NCBI RefSeq assembly: GCF_040274945.1
Contig: NZ_JBEMAR010000002.1
Location: 62,001 to 126,000, forward strand
Direction: 5' to 3'
Source of the DNA: Carnobacterium_B sp040274945
GTDB lineage: Bacteria; Bacillota; Bacilli; Lactobacillales; Carnobacteriaceae
DNA length: 64,000 bases
The position numbers and the translations under genes were made by a program. The first letter of the stretch is position 1. Every line of letters starts with the position of its first letter. Positions 25,160 to 33,803 of this stretch are shown piece by piece. Below the pieces are notes generated by a model. It saw only the letters and a list, made by a program, of their open reading frames with translations. It did not search any database and had not been told where the DNA came from.

Positions 25160-25951
25160 TTACTTACCAGCTTCGTTTAATAAAGCGATATACTCTTCTA
25201 AAGACAAATCGTAGTTCTTCATGTAGGCTGCATTCTCTTTGCCAACATAACGAAAATGCCAAGATTCATATTCAATTCCTGTTTGTTCTTCCTTTCCTTT
25301 AGGGAATCGAAGAACAAATCCATAATCAGCTGCGTTTTCAACTAGCCACTGTTGAGATTCCTGAGTATCAAATTCAGGAATCAATCCTTTTCCAGAATTC
25401 GACCATTCAGTATCCAATACATCAATTGCAAGACCTGTATGATGCTCACTGCCACCAGGTATAGCAATATAATCTTCCGTTAACTTGATTGCTTCTTCTT
25501 TTGAGTGTCCTTGATCTATATACTCTTGAATTCTATTATTGTAATTGGTTGTCTGCAAATCAACGGAACGGAATGTTGAAACAGCTACTATTTCGTGACC
25601 GGCTTCTTTTCCAGCCTCGGTCATCGCAGTATACTCTTCAATAATTCGTTGATCTACTAGTAAGCCGTTTGGCAAGGCACTTAAAGGTCTTTCAATCGAT
25701 TCATCTATTTTTGTCCAGTTATTGACTAATTCTAGATTCCAATCTTCTGTTGAAACATCTGGTAAAGCATCTAGCATTGCTTGATGTTCTGCTTCTTCTG
25801 CTAATTTTTGTTCTTCTTCTGGTGTTAAAGAAACACTTGAAGAACTCGTTTCTGCAGATTGACTAGATTGTACGGATGCTTCTTGGTTGAATTGCTCACA
25901 CCCTCCTAATATACCTGTTGCTATCAGTAGTAGTGCTAAATTTTTCTTCAT
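25160..25951 (-). CDS. VanY-type D-Ala-D-Ala carboxypeptidase lipoprotein
   Basis: A zinc D,D-carboxypeptidase of the LAS/VanY family that trims the terminal D-Ala of peptidoglycan stems. Lipobox LGGC (Cys18), then a Ser/Glu-rich linker. Zinc-site motifs are SEHHTGLAIDVLD (SxHxxGxAxD) near residue 170 and WHFRYVG near 232. Such enzymes are penicillin-insensitive; in some genomes they modulate glycopeptide susceptibility, but there are no van genes here. A divergent PTS-type gene shares its upstream region. Confidence 0.92.
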   Translation of the reverse strand: MKKNLALLLIATGILGGCEQFNQEASVQSSQSAETSSSSVSLTPEEEQKLAEEAEHQAMLDALPDVSTEDWNLELVNNWTKIDESIERPLSALPNGLLVDQRIIEEYTAMTEAGKEAGHEIVAVSTFRSVDLQTTNYNNRIQEYIDQGHSKEEAIKLTEDYIAIPGGSEHHTGLAIDVLDTEWSNSGKGLIPEFDTQESQQWLVENAADYGFVLRFPKGKEEQTGIEYESWHFRYVGKENAAYMKNYDLSLEEYIALLNEAGK

Positions 25952-25979
25952 TTTTTAAAGACTCCAATCTACTTTTACT

Positions 25980-26023
25980 TAATGTGATACATTAAAAATG
26001 CACTATGATGTGAAGTTAATGTA
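25980..26023. promoter_or_regulatory. Inverted repeats in the divergent carboxypeptidase/PTS promoter region
   Basis: TAATGT-GAT-ACATTA is a perfect 15-bp palindrome at 25980-25994. In addition TACATTAA (25988-25995) is repeated inverted as TTAATGTA (26016-26023). The position between divergent starts suggests an operator; the protein is unknown. Confidence 0.35.
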
Positions 26024-26098
26024 CTTTTGATTTTACTCCTTTATAATAACATTAATACCGATTAATTTTAACAGTAAATCTTTTTTGGAGGACTATGA

Positions 26099-27112
26099 AT
26101 GAAAAACGAAACATTAACAAATCAACTTTACAAAGCCTCCCAAGGTATTGCTGCTGCTGTAGTGGTAACGTTAGGTATTGGACTGTTGATTCAAAGTATT
26201 GGAGAATTGTTGGGCTTTTCCACACTCATTACGATTGGTGCGGTTACAAAGACTTTGTTGATTCCTGGCTTAGGTATTGGAATTAGTTATTATTTAAAGA
26301 CCGATATTCTAACCTTACTGAGTGCAACTGCAGCCGGCGTTATTGGCGGACGCGCCTATACTTTTACTGATGGCCTACTTTCTTTAAAAAGTGGTGAACC
26401 TGTCGGCGCTTTAGTTGCAATTGGTATCGCCATTGCCATAGGTACCTTTTTATTTAACAAAACGCGATTTAATATGATACTAGTACCTTTTGCAAGTATT
26501 TTAATCAGTGGATTAGTGGGTTACTTTCTATCTGCCCCAATCGCCTATACACTGAATAACGTCTCTTTGCTGATTACTACCTCTGTAGCTGGCTTTCCGC
26601 TTTTATCTTCAATGGTTCTAGGGCTAGTTTTCGGCCTACTCATTTTATCCCCTGCATCATCTGCGGCTATTGCACTCGCTTTGCAGTTGGATGGTTCTGC
26701 TGGAGCAGCCGCTTTAATTGGATGCAGCGTACAATTCACAGTCTTTGCTTTTCTTAGCTTGAAAGATAATGACGCCGGTACATTTCTAGCCCAACTAATC
26801 ATTACGCCAAAACTTCAAACCGGAAATATTCTTAAACATCCTAAAGTGGCATTATTCCCATTAATTCTTGGAACGCTTTTAGCTCCTGTGGGGGTTCTAC
26901 TTTTTGGTCTGGAAGCTTCTGCTGAAATTGCAGGTATGGGGTTATGTGCTTTAGTCGCCATTTTTGGAATTGCTTCTTCTCAGGGAATGGGTGCTACGTT
27001 TTCTTATCTTTTCGTTGTTGTTGTTTTACCAGCTCTTTTAACTCTGCTATTTAAACCATTTCTTATCAAATCAAACCTTCTAAAGCCAAATGATTTAAAA
27101 ATTATGATTTAA
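26099..27112 (+). CDS. PTS_EIIC_2 family permease (PfoR-like)
   Basis: A 337-residue integral membrane protein with about ten hydrophobic helices, of the PTS_EIIC_2 family. Members resemble phosphotransferase IIC components but usually lack linked IIA or IIB domains, as here. Clostridium PfoR, proposed as a toxin regulator, belongs to the same family. GGRAYTF and GMGLCALVAIFGIASSQGMGATF are recognisable. The ATG at 26099 follows GGAGGA. No sugar-catabolic genes are adjacent, so the substrate is unknown. Confidence 0.82.
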   Translation: MKNETLTNQLYKASQGIAAAVVVTLGIGLLIQSIGELLGFSTLITIGAVTKTLLIPGLGIGISYYLKTDILTLLSATAAGVIGGRAYTFTDGLLSLKSGEPVGALVAIGIAIAIGTFLFNKTRFNMILVPFASILISGLVGYFLSAPIAYTLNNVSLLITTSVAGFPLLSSMVLGLVFGLLILSPASSAAIALALQLDGSAGAAALIGCSVQFTVFAFLSLKDNDAGTFLAQLIITPKLQTGNILKHPKVALFPLILGTLLAPVGVLLFGLEASAEIAGMGLCALVAIFGIASSQGMGATFSYLFVVVVLPALLTLLFKPFLIKSNLLKPNDLKIMI

Positions 27113-27114
27113 TT

Positions 27115-27153
27115 AAAAGAAGTTAACAGAATGAACTCTGTTAACTTCTTTTA
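27115..27153 (+). terminator. Bidirectional terminator between the PTS_EIIC_2 and HTH genes
   Basis: AAAAGAAGTTAACAGA pairs with TCTGTTAACTTCTTTT around a 6-base loop. Strong, and placed 2 bases past the stop of the plus-strand gene. Confidence 0.88.
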
Positions 27154-27181
27154 TCGTTTAACTAGGTGTTTAACCGGAAAG

Positions 27182-27700
27182 TTATGCATCCTGAATATTT
27201 TGGTTGAACCATTCTAATAAATTGGGTTTATCGGTTTTTATTTGTTGTTGAATAACTCCAGGTAAACGTAATTCAATAATGTCTTTATAACTCCAAAAAT
27301 CATAAACGACTTCGATTCTAAGAATAGTTGTATTTTGTTTACGATGGTGTTCAGTTAGTTGTTCTTGTGTTTCTTTTTTAAATTCAAGATCAGCGATACC
27401 GCTGTTTACCCACTTTTGTGCTACATGAAATTTAATAGCTAAATATTCATTAACTGGATTGGCTTTGACTTCTTGGAAAAATGTAGCATTTCGACAAACT
27501 TTTTGAACCAGCATCCATTCATAATCTGTAAATAATCGCGAAATTTTATTCATATTTTCGGGTTTTAACCCTTGATTGCCTTTCTTCCATCGGTCCCAAC
27601 TTTGTGGTGAAATGCCTAATTGTGACGTATAGAAAGCTTTTTCGCTAACAAACTGCTCCTTTATTGCTCTTAAAACAATTTCTACTAACGCTTCATGCAT
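27182..27700 (-). CDS. Putative HTH DNA-binding protein of unknown function
   Basis: A 172-residue soluble protein. Residues about 18-45 (FVSEKAFYTSQLGISPQSWDRWKKG) look like an XRE/Cro-type helix-turn-helix; the rest is alpha/beta and matches no family I know. The frame is open to 27736, but the ATG at 27700 lies 9 bases after AGGGGA and is preferred. The C-terminus ends in QDA, encoded by CAGGATGCA before TAA, so the GGATGC motif of the findings overlaps its last codons. It is monocistronic, facing the PTS-type gene. A regulatory role is a guess. Confidence 0.65.
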   Translation of the reverse strand: MHEALVEIVLRAIKEQFVSEKAFYTSQLGISPQSWDRWKKGNQGLKPENMNKISRLFTDYEWMLVQKVCRNATFFQEVKANPVNEYLAIKFHVAQKWVNSGIADLEFKKETQEQLTEHHRKQNTTILRIEVVYDFWSYKDIIELRLPGVIQQQIKTDKPNLLEWFNQNIQDA

Positions 27701-27906
27701 CTTAATCATTCCCCTTTCAGTTAATAAATCTATCAAATAAGTGCTACCTCTATTTTACACCTATTACGTTAACTTTCAAATTTGAATGCTTTAGTTCTAT
27801 AGGTTTTTTATAAAAAATAGTTCGGGTTACTTTACTCTTTCAATCCAGTGTTTTTCAATGGTAGAATAGAGTCACTACTGTTTAATTAAATTTTAGGAGG
27901 CTTTCT

Positions 27907-28875
27907 ATGAAAAAACTAAATTGGGGAATTTTAGGTTTAGGTCAAATTGCAACTGAATTTGCAGAAACATTCGATGTTGAGAATGCTGTACTTTATGCTG
28001 CTGGTTCACGAAATGATGAAAAGGCAGCTACATTTGCCCAAAAACATGCGATTGAAAAATCATACGGATCCTATGATGCACTGCTAGAAGACCCATCTAT
28101 TGATGTTGTTTATATTGCTACACCACATAGCCATCATGCTGAATTGATTTTAAAAAGTTTAGAACATGGCAAACACGTTTTATCAGAAAAAGCCATCACC
28201 ATGAACAATGATCAATTAACTCAAGCTATGAAGTTAGCAAAAGAAAAAAAATTAGTCTTAGCAGAAGCAATGGTCATTTACCATATGCCCCTTTACCATA
28301 AACTAAAAGAAATCGCTCAAAGCGGATCTCTTGGAAAGTTAAAGATGATCCAGGTTTCATTTGGGAGTTTAAAAGAAGAAGATCCAGCCAATCGTTTTTT
28401 CAATAAAAATCTTGCCGGTGGAGCTTTATTAGATATTGGAATTTACGCCCTATCGTTTGCTCGCTTCTTCTTAACTAGTCAACCCAAAGAAATTCATACA
28501 ACAATGAATTTTTATGAAACAGGTGTGGATGAGCAGTCGGGTATCTTATTGAAAAATGATCAAGATGAACTGGCTTCTATATCGCTTACTTTCAGAGCTA
28601 AAATGCCAAAAACAGGAATTGTTGCTTTTGAAAATGGTTTTATCACAGTCAATGATTTTCCACGAGCAGATAAAGCAACATTAACTATGCCGGATGGTTC
28701 AATGGAAACCGTTGAAGCTGGGGATACGAAGCAAGCTATGAATTATGAAATAGCTGATATTACCAACATGATTCTGTTAGATGGTCCAAATCCATCACTT
28801 GCTCTTACACATGATGTAATGGAAATTATGGATACATTAAGAAAAGACTGGGGACTTCACTACGATTTCGAATAG
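27907..28875 (+). CDS. Gfo/Idh/MocA family oxidoreductase
   Basis: NAD(P)-dependent dehydrogenase of 322 residues. The N-terminal Rossmann fold begins WGILGLGQIATEF (GxGxxA), and the EKAITM segment near residue 98 carries the family's catalytic Lys. The C-terminal half is the substrate-binding sheet (AGGALLDIGIYALSFARFF). Substrates in this family include sugars, inositols and dihydrodiols. Overall it resembles Firmicute trans-dihydrodiol-dehydrogenase-like members, but specificity cannot be assigned. A good AGGAGG precedes the ATG. Monocistronic. Confidence 0.88.
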   Translation: MKKLNWGILGLGQIATEFAETFDVENAVLYAAGSRNDEKAATFAQKHAIEKSYGSYDALLEDPSIDVVYIATPHSHHAELILKSLEHGKHVLSEKAITMNNDQLTQAMKLAKEKKLVLAEAMVIYHMPLYHKLKEIAQSGSLGKLKMIQVSFGSLKEEDPANRFFNKNLAGGALLDIGIYALSFARFFLTSQPKEIHTTMNFYETGVDEQSGILLKNDQDELASISLTFRAKMPKTGIVAFENGFITVNDFPRADKATLTMPDGSMETVEAGDTKQAMNYEIADITNMILLDGPNPSLALTHDVMEIMDTLRKDWGLHYDFE

Positions 28876-28903
28876 ACTTTCTTAGTTCTCCTTTTATATA
28901 AAT

Positions 28904-28957
28904 AAAGCCAATGAACTGTCCCACTCTACAAGGACACATCATTGGCTTTAGATTTTT
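28904..28957 (+). terminator. Terminator of the oxidoreductase gene
   Basis: AAAGCCAATGA pairs with TCATTGGCTTT around a 24-base loop, then a T-rich tail to 28957. Confidence 0.75.
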
Positions 28958-29041
28958 TTAAAGTTTACTTTATTAAGACCTATTTAAAAATTAAAGATAG
29001 AAATACAACTGAGCAATTTTGCAATTTCAAGCCTTATTGTG

Positions 29042-29430
29042 TCTACTCAAATAAAAATCATCTTTGAGTTAATCGAATTAACCTTCGTTGCGTCAACTCA
29101 ATTAGAAATCGACTCTGAGTTGATTGAATTAGACCTTGTTGCGTCAACTCAATTAGAAATTGACTCTGAGTTAATCGAATCAACCTTCGTTGCACCAACT
29201 CAAATAGAAATTGACTCTGAGTTAATCGAATTAAGCCTTGTTGCATCATCTCAAATAGAAATCGATTCTGAGTTGAACGAATTAACCCTTGTTGCATCTA
29301 CTCAATAGAAATCGTCTCTGAGTTAATCGAATTAACCCTTGTTGCATCAACTCAAATAGAAATTGACTCTGAGTTAATCGAATTAAGTCTTGTTGCATCA
29401 ACTCAAATAGAAATTGACTCTGAGTTAGTT
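29042..29430. repeat. 51-bp tandem repeat array C (about 7.6 copies)
   Basis: ACTCAA-TAGAAAT-GACTCTGAG recurs at 29045, 29096, 29147, 29198, 29249, 29300, 29350 and 29401: the spacing is 51 except one unit of 50, which lost a base at about 29305. The array is bracketed by near-identical sequences (CCTTATTGTGTCTACTCAAA at 29032; CCTTATTGCGTCTACTCAAA at 29437). A 51-bp period leaves open frames on both strands (17-residue repeats), but neither has a ribosome site and the plus frame is broken by the deletion, so I treat it as non-coding. Confidence 0.92.
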
Positions 29431-29472
29431 AAAAAACCTTATTGCGTCTACTCAAACGCAATAAGGTTTTTT
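29431..29472 (-). terminator. Terminator closing array C, facing the DUF1002 gene
   Basis: AAAAAACCTTATTGCG pairs perfectly with CGCAATAAGGTTTTTT; the 10-base loop TCTACTCAAA is the array's own boundary motif. Works in both directions. It is about 100 bases past the stop of the DUF1002 gene. Confidence 0.88.
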
Positions 29473-29574
29473 GTTGGTCGAACTAAATATTGTTGAGATA
29501 GACGCACAAAGTTAAAGTGCATCTTTATTTTTCAGCGAATATTTTCCTCTTAACAACCTCGTTTAAAACATATC

Positions 29575-30552
29575 TTAATTAAACAACCCTACAATAGCGT
29601 TCCATATTTGACTAAAGAAGTTGCCGACTTTATCCACTAGGCCGCTATCTTCAGCTTGCTGTAAGGCATCACCGAATTTATCTTGGACTGTATTAGATAA
29701 GTTTTTCAATTGTTCTTTTACTTCTGCAGAATCAATGGCACTTGTTTGTTGGTATTTTTCAAATAAAGCCATTAACTGGTCGATTTGATCTTGTGTGACA
29801 GCATTTTGTAAATTATTTTTTTCTAATGCTTCATTAATGATGCGTTCAACATCTTCTTTTGTAGCTAGCTCGCCTTGCTGCTCTTTTAATTCTGCTAAAC
29901 TTTGCTTGATATCAATGATCGCTTGATCAAATTTAGCAGTATCAAATTCTTCATTATCCACATTTTCTTGTGCAATATCATTCGTTGTTTCTAATTCATC
30001 TTGAGCCACTTCCATACGCTCTTGGTCTAGTTCTTCACCATTCACGTCAAAAGCTTTGTAAATACCTGTTAAGGCGCTTTCTCCCGTAACCTTGCTGACA
30101 CTTGCTACTTCAATTTTCACATCGTTTACTCCTGCCGTGATAGCTGCATTAGCGTATTGATCCTGTGTAATTTGGCTAATGTTTTCTGGAGTTACAATTT
30201 CAACATCCACACCTTCGCCAGCATCTTGCTTCTGTACTAATACGGATGAGATCATGCTAGATGTATTTCCCGAACCCTCACCTAAATAATTAATCAAGTC
30301 TTGACCCGTCACACTTCCGACAGCTACATTTTCCGGATTTTCAATTCCTAAAAGGTCTTCCGTTTCTGATATTTGATTTTCAGATAATCCACCGCCATAA
30401 ATAAAAGTCGGTTTACCCCATTTTTCATCAACTACTGTCGTATCAATTCCATTTGTTGTTGCGCTAGCAGAATGCGGCATAATAACTAAAGAAGCTCCCA
30501 ATAGACTCATTGATGCTAAAGCTGTTATCCCAATTTTTTTGAATTGTTTCAT
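29575..30552 (-). CDS. DUF1002 domain-containing secreted protein (YpuA-like)
   Basis: A 325-residue exported protein. The signal peptide has a KQFKKIG start and a hydrophobic core, with cleavage probably after SASA (about residue 31). DUF1002 occupies about 35-290: ENVAVGSVTGQDLINYLGEG and the AAITAGVNDVKIEVASVSKVTGESAL block are typical. A Gln/Glu-rich coiled-coil-like stretch and a hydrophobic C-terminus (FFSQIWNAIVGLFN) follow. The function is unknown; the Bacillus homologue ypuA belongs to a cell-envelope stress regulon. I start at 30552, 7 bases after GGAGGG; the frame extends to 30570 without support. Confidence 0.85.
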   Translation of the reverse strand: MKQFKKIGITALASMSLLGASLVIMPHSASATTNGIDTTVVDEKWGKPTFIYGGGLSENQISETEDLLGIENPENVAVGSVTGQDLINYLGEGSGNTSSMISSVLVQKQDAGEGVDVEIVTPENISQITQDQYANAAITAGVNDVKIEVASVSKVTGESALTGIYKAFDVNGEELDQERMEVAQDELETTNDIAQENVDNEEFDTAKFDQAIIDIKQSLAELKEQQGELATKEDVERIINEALEKNNLQNAVTQDQIDQLMALFEKYQQTSAIDSAEVKEQLKNLSNTVQDKFGDALQQAEDSGLVDKVGNFFSQIWNAIVGLFN

Positions 30553-31060
30553 TTTAAAACCCTCCATCACAAATTTTTGCTTAATCTATTTATTGAATTT
30601 TATTCTTATAGTCAGTATACCTAATTCTTCTTAAGAAATATCTAAGCCTTTAGACCTAAATCAAGAAATAAAAAAATGATTTAGGAAAGTATCCTAAATC
30701 ATCTTATTCCCAACAAATTATGTGCAAGCATTACCCCTCCAAAGCAATTTTATGAAATAAACGAAATAATTGCTGTTCAAAAAATTGTCAGATTCATTTG
30801 CTTTATGTGATTGCTATGTACCTTTAGAATAGCAAACTCTTCTAAAGTTGTCCAAACAAATTTAATACTTTCTTAATTTTTTTACAAAAAGCTGTCCAAC
30901 CGGTTTTAAAAACGATTTATTACTAAATTGAATTCAGTGATAAGTAGCATAAGACTAGTCTTTTTCACACCTATTCCAATTAGGATTTTACTTAGACATA
31001 ATTCTGTCACTTTTCAAAAATCATTTTAAAGTAGCGGTATTTATTAAGTGTCTAAGTTTT
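30553..31060. other. 508-base gap between the DUF1002 gene and the exopolysaccharide locus
   Basis: No gene seen. It contains the upstream region of the DUF1002 gene (TATACT at about 30620, no clear -35) and a terminator hairpin at 30670-30704. The stretch 30720-31060 is AT-rich with no clear structure or frame and may be decayed sequence from the adjacent GGDEF remnant. Confidence 0.5.
30670..30704 (-). terminator. Terminator on the minus strand downstream of the exopolysaccharide locus
   Basis: On the minus strand GATGATTTAGGA pairs with TCCTAAATCAT around 5 bases and runs into seven U residues. It is about 360 bases past the last frame of the operon, consistent with loss of a gene in between. 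Confidence 0.75.
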
Positions 31061-31342
31061 CTATAGAACAGTTAAGCCATGATACAATTTCATATCCGCT
31101 TGATTAATAAAATCACTCAAAATTTCATTGTCAAATTCTTTAATACCGCTACATACCGTTACTTTCTCTTCCCCTTTAAATTGATATTTTTCTACGGTTT
31201 TGCGCATTCTATCGATAATCGTTAGTGCTTCACTTGATGTTGTATCCGGTAGGACAACAATGAATTTTTTCCCGCCATACCGGCCGACAGAGTCCTTTTT
31301 CTTAAGTTTTTCCATTTTATTGATTTTTTGTTTTTGAATCAA
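31061..31342 (-). pseudogene. Eroded GGDEF-domain remnant (active-site motif reads GGKKF)
   Basis: Only the C-terminal half of a diguanylate cyclase domain is recognisable: SVGRYGGKKFIVVLPDTT corresponds to the GGDEF loop, followed by the amphipathic helix (ALTIIDRMRKTVEKY), a TVCSGI strand in place of TVSIGI, and DFINQADMKLY in place of ADxALY. The catalytic Asp/Glu of GGDEF are both Lys, the N-terminal half is missing, and the end (HGLTVL) departs from the family. The frame is open from a TTG inside the end of the glycosyltransferase gene, and there is no ribosome site. It cannot make cyclic di-GMP. I call it a pseudogene, though expression as a truncated receptor cannot be excluded. Confidence 0.65.
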
Positions 31343-32720
31343 AATTTTTACGCTCGATCGTTCCCCATTGTTTGCTGCCTTTACTATAATTAAAGAATGC
31401 TTTTACTCTCCACCAAACCGTTAGCTGACGGTAATAAAACTGTTCTAAAATACTTACCATAAACAACAATAAAATATCCTTCAAATTGCCATAACGTTTA
31501 TAAGAGATTTCTTCAAATAAAATGGCCGAATAAGAAAATAGAATTCCCATCAAACACGTTACCAAAAAGATAAGTGCCACAGTTGAAGAAAGAATATTTA
31601 AGTAAATGGCTAATGCCATTACAATATATCCGACCATTTCAATAACTGGTCCCAACAACTCTACTAAAAAGAAGTACGGCATAGAAGCTAGTCCGACAGA
31701 ACCGTATTTAGGATTGCTTATCATTTTTCGATGTCTATTCAAAGAATCAAATAGCCCCCTATGCCATCTTATCCGCTGACTTTCCAATCCTTTATAGCTG
31801 TCAGGTGCTTGTGTCCAGCAAACTGCATCTGAAGCAAAACCAATATGATAAGGTTCACCGGTTTGGCGGAACTTTTCATGTAACCTTAAAATAAGCTCCA
31901 TATCTTCTCCAATCGTTCTCTCAAATCCTCCAACGTCTAATACGGCGGACTTTTTAAATAGACCAAATGCACCTGAAATGATCATCAATGCGTTGTATCG
32001 CTGCCAACCAATACGACTAGTTAAAAAAGCTCGGAAATATTCAATAACTTGGAACCGTTCAATCATTTTTTGAGGAACATTAGTTTTAACAATCTGCCCA
32101 TCTTTTATGTCACTACCATTTGCGATCCGAACCATTCCGCCTACTGCAATCGTTTCTTCGTGTTTAAGAAATGGCGAAACGATTCGCAATAAAGCATCTT
32201 TTTCAATGATACAATCTGCATCAATCGCACAAAACAATGGATACACTGACACATTAATACCGGCATTTAATGCGTCAGCTTTGCCACCATTTTCTTTATC
32301 TAATAAAATTAAATCTGAATAGGTATGGGATTTATAAGCTTGTCTGATAGGAGTTGTTTCGATTTTCATATCGCTATCTAGTTCCACAGGATATAAATCA
32401 AAAAATTGAATTAGCTTATCCATCGTCTGATCTGTTGATCCGTCATTAACGACGATTACTTCAAACTCTGGGTAATCTAACTGCATAAAAGAGTGAACAC
32501 TGTCCACAATTGTTTGTTCTTCATTATAAGCAGGTACTAAAATAGAAATCGGTTTAGTATAATGACTGACACTTGTAATATTTGTTTGAATAATTCCAAC
32601 AAATTCTCTTAAACGTTTCCAAGATACAACGATAAGAATAAGATACAAGGCTGTAACTGTTATGGAATAGCCTAAGATAAACAAGCTGTAAAAGTAAATG
32701 AATTTTTCTATCAGTATCAC
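31317..32720 (-). CDS. Family 2 processive glycosyltransferase (PgaC/BcsA/YdaM-like)
   Basis: A 467-residue membrane glycosyltransferase that should polymerise and extrude a beta-linked polysaccharide. One N-terminal helix (about 8-30), a GT-A domain (about 48-290) with PAYNEEQTIVDSV, VVNDGSTDQT, AIDADCIIE, GEDMEL and QRIRW (the processive D,D,D,QxxRW set), then about four C-terminal helices. There is no PilZ domain, so any cyclic di-GMP control would act through a partner. It overlaps the HEAT-protein gene by 4 bases, so they are translationally coupled. The polymer could be poly-GlcNAc-like or another glycan; this is undetermined. Confidence 0.9.
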   Translation of the reverse strand: MILIEKFIYFYSLFILGYSITVTALYLILIVVSWKRLREFVGIIQTNITSVSHYTKPISILVPAYNEEQTIVDSVHSFMQLDYPEFEVIVVNDGSTDQTMDKLIQFFDLYPVELDSDMKIETTPIRQAYKSHTYSDLILLDKENGGKADALNAGINVSVYPLFCAIDADCIIEKDALLRIVSPFLKHEETIAVGGMVRIANGSDIKDGQIVKTNVPQKMIERFQVIEYFRAFLTSRIGWQRYNALMIISGAFGLFKKSAVLDVGGFERTIGEDMELILRLHEKFRQTGEPYHIGFASDAVCWTQAPDSYKGLESQRIRWHRGLFDSLNRHRKMISNPKYGSVGLASMPYFFLVELLGPVIEMVGYIVMALAIYLNILSSTVALIFLVTCLMGILFSYSAILFEEISYKRYGNLKDILLLFMVSILEQFYYRQLTVWWRVKAFFNYSKGSKQWGTIERKNFDSKTKNQ

Positions 32721-33757
32721 TTAGTTTCACTCCTTTTTGTTTGTAGTTGTGTCAGTTGATCAGCATTTTCCAATACCTCATTTTTTGAATCAATCATGCC
32801 ATTATCTGGATAACGTTTTTTCAAGCTGTTCATAGCATTATGGCGTACCCACCAGTTTTCGTCCTTTAGCATATCATTTAATAATTTTTGTTCACCATGT
32901 GCATTTAATAAAGAAAGGTTTTTTGATACCACTGCCCGTACTTGCCAATCGGTTTCTTTTAAATATAATTCTTGGAAAAAGGGAAAGTAAAATTCATTTT
33001 CGCTTGCAGCCAATGCATGAATGGCGGCTATCCGTACTTCTTTTGATCCTTCTAAATAAGGCAAGAGTTGGTTTGCCAATAAAGAATCTTGTTTCTTTAG
33101 ACGATTCTTTAAAACCAATAATAAGATAACTTTGTCTTTGTCCAACATAACCTTTTTTAAGAAATGAAGAATAGTTTTAACATCCATATGCAGATGGTTT
33201 AACATATCAACTATACGGTCTCTCATAATAGATGATTTTAATAAAGATTCGATGTAAATCGGAAGCTCCTTTTCTGACAAAGGCAACAATGAAAGAGCAT
33301 AAAAAGAATTATATCCAATTTCATAATTCTTACTTGTTGTCCCCTTCATTAAAATAGAGAATGCTTTATGAAGACGGAGCTGACTAAACAGTTGTATATG
33401 CCGTAAAGATAACTTTTTTGAAGCATCTTTTATTAATTCATCCAAAAAACCTAACTGTTCTAGTGTCCACAAACTATTCTTAACTGTCTCAGGTTTTTGG
33501 GCATAGCTCATAAGCAAATTAAAGACTGCTCTTCGTTCTACCTTAGTTTTAAAAGAGATTAATCTTTCCGTCAGCTGACTTGGATCCTTGATTTCTTCTT
33601 TTATAATTGGTTTGATTTGTTGGTGAGCTTTTTGATAGCTTTTTTTATTTAAACGATCCTTTTGATTAATAATAACCGTAAAAAGAACAATGAATAGGTT
33701 GATGCTGACTAAACTAATGATTCCCACCCAGGCAATATTAGCCAGTAAATTGTTCAT
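32717..33757 (-). CDS. Membrane-anchored HEAT-repeat protein of the exopolysaccharide operon
   Basis: A 346-residue protein: membrane helix at about 4-30, a basic linker, then helical repeats to the end. The HEAT units nearest the C-terminus are clearest (VRIAAIHALAASENEFYFPFFQ; VRAVVSKNLSLLNAHGEQKLL; VRHNAMNSLKKRYP). It probably acts as a scaffold for the coupled glycosyltransferase. The ATG at 33757 is 5 bases after AGGAGAG; the frame is open to 33790 but has no site there. The biochemical role is unknown. Confidence 0.8.
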   Translation of the reverse strand: MNNLLANIAWVGIISLVSINLFIVLFTVIINQKDRLNKKSYQKAHQQIKPIIKEEIKDPSQLTERLISFKTKVERRAVFNLLMSYAQKPETVKNSLWTLEQLGFLDELIKDASKKLSLRHIQLFSQLRLHKAFSILMKGTTSKNYEIGYNSFYALSLLPLSEKELPIYIESLLKSSIMRDRIVDMLNHLHMDVKTILHFLKKVMLDKDKVILLLVLKNRLKKQDSLLANQLLPYLEGSKEVRIAAIHALAASENEFYFPFFQELYLKETDWQVRAVVSKNLSLLNAHGEQKLLNDMLKDENWWVRHNAMNSLKKRYPDNGMIDSKNEVLENADQLTQLQTKRSETK

Positions 33758-33803
33758 AGTATCTCTCCTGTCTTCTGACTTTTGGCACAACTTTCATGAA
33801 ACT

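Noticed and set aside
29039..29308. Open frame of 89 codons with a 17-residue repeat on the plus strand of array C
   Set aside because: No ribosome site, a GTG start inside the repeat boundary, an equally long frame on the other strand, and a 1-base deletion that stops it. It follows from the 51-bp period.
29575..30570. Longer starts for several genes (gatA 5295, ligA 9828, livJ 43381, livG 40294, the anchored hydrolase 37952, DUF1002 30570)
   Set aside because: In each case a downstream ATG has a well-spaced ribosome site and fits the family, while the upstream start has none or overlaps the site.
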